The notes below the pieces were generated by a model. It saw nothing but the letters and a program-made list of their open reading frames with translations. It did not search any database and was not told where the DNA came from. From Pedobacter sp. Leaf216 (lineage in GTDB: Bacteria; Bacteroidota; Bacteroidia; Sphingobacteriales; Sphingobacteriaceae), in contig NZ_LMKM01000036.1 of NCBI RefSeq assembly GCF_001421515.1, forward strand, positions 124,001 to 188,000: a stretch of DNA of 64,000 nt. The letters are read 5' to 3'. A program made the translations under genes and the position numbers. Shown piece after piece: positions 63,486 through 64,000 of this stretch (its first letter is position 1; each line of letters begins with the position of its first letter).

Positions 63486-64000
63486 ATGAAAACAGAAAAA
63501 GTAGATAAAAGACAGGCCATACTCGATGCAGCTGAAAAGCTGTTTTGCGAAACTGGGTACGAGGGAACTTCTACCCGCCAGATTGCCAAAGAATCTGGAG
63601 CGAACATGGCGATGATAAATTATTATTTCGGTTCAAAAGAAGGGGTTTTTGTAGAGATTATGAACGAGCGTATTGCAGGTTTCGCATCTCAGTTAAAAAT
63701 CATCAATGAAGATAAGATTTCAGCATTAGAAAAACTGCACAGAGTTATAGAGGGTTATGTAAACAGGATACTGAATAACACTGCTTTTCATAAAATGATG
63801 CATCGCGAACTTTCTTTAACCCAAAGGCCCGAAATGTATGATAAGATTAAAGATGCAATGAGTCATAACATGCAGCTTATAGACCGCATTATTACGGATG
63901 GAATTGAAGATGGTAGTTTTAACAAGGTTGATGTAAGGATGGTAATTGCGACCATTATGGGTACGATAACCAATATTGTTATTGCTCCACATAAAGTAAT
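63486..64000 (+). CDS. TetR family regulator (3' end cut by window edge)
   Basis: The first 171 residues of a TetR-type repressor; the frame is open to the last base. The N-terminal DNA-binding domain is typical: ILDAAEKLFCETGYEGTS, then TRQIAKESGANMAMINYYFGSKEGVF (core TRQIAKESGAN and INYYFGSKEGVF). The rest is the ligand-binding helical domain, with no known ligand. The start is ATG at 63486, 17 bases after the promoter. The immediate upstream palindrome suggests self-regulation; the target genes would usually be the neighbours beyond the window. Confidence 0.92.
   Translation, partial: MKTEKVDKRQAILDAAEKLFCETGYEGTSTRQIAKESGANMAMINYYFGSKEGVFVEIMNERIAGFASQLKIINEDKISALEKLHRVIEGYVNRILNNTAFHKMMHRELSLTQRPEMYDKIKDAMSHNMQLIDRIITDGIEDGSFNKVDVRMVIATIMGTITNIVIAPHKV

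Noticed and set aside
1..64000. tRNA or rRNA genes
   Set aside because: No cloverleaf ends, conserved T-loop blocks or rRNA sequence were noticed on either strand by eye; a tRNAscan run would settle it.

Overview
The window looks like a chromosome segment of a member of the Bacteroidota, most likely Sphingobacteriaceae (Pedobacter or a close relative). This is inferred from AT-rich DNA, near absence of Shine-Dalgarno sequences, promoters of the Bacteroidota type (TTTG, about 20 bases, TAnnTTTG), the gene order rsfS-ftsH-LUD, and family content (DUF4175, DUF2911, DUF2752 with TM2, YugP peptidase, propeller-type histidine kinase). No IS element, prophage, CRISPR array, rRNA or tRNA gene was seen.

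Layout. 1-16 kb: a VIT/VWA protein cut by the left edge, then housekeeping genes: YbjQ, pfkA, a two-gene DsbD system, birA, rsfS, ftsH, a LUD protein, a FabH-like synthase, a TPR protein, a zinc-ribbon protein with Nif3, and a TM2/DUF2752 pair. 16-24 kb: mfd, a DsbA-like protein and a large secreted M14 peptidase. 24-27 kb: a cobalamin riboswitch in front of metE, so the B12-independent methionine synthase should be off when B12 is present. 27-36 kb: a thioesterase, a methyltransferase whose 3' end has been duplicated, a cdsA operon, dusB-apaG, a five-copy 165-base tandem array, YugP, an FAD oxidoreductase, purU and rmuC. 37-43 kb: thiL, a DAACS carrier, and divergent nadA/nadB, the first two steps of NAD synthesis. 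43-54 kb: gamma carbonic anhydrase, an Ig-like lipoprotein, mnmG, two identical parS sites, an ABC-F ATPase, ybeY and a giant DUF4175 protein. 54-62 kb: an accessory-looking block with a secreted GDPD-GH16 fusion, a Tat-type phospholipase C, and a propeller histidine kinase with its NarL-type regulator. 62-64 kb: a DUF2911 protein, a small membrane protein and a TetR regulator cut by the right edge, with a textbook promoter and a palindromic operator in its spacer.

The most interesting items are the GDPD-GH16/phospholipase C/two-component block, the pair of parS sites beside mnmG (which suggests an origin-proximal position), the mosaic 165-base tandem array together with two families of dispersed intergenic palindromes, the TetR operator-promoter, and an orphan minus-strand terminator at 49.4 kb that may end an unannotated small RNA. 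Several long reading frames begin with a TTG that is really the end of a TAnnTTTG promoter motif; starts were moved to the internal ATG in those cases.
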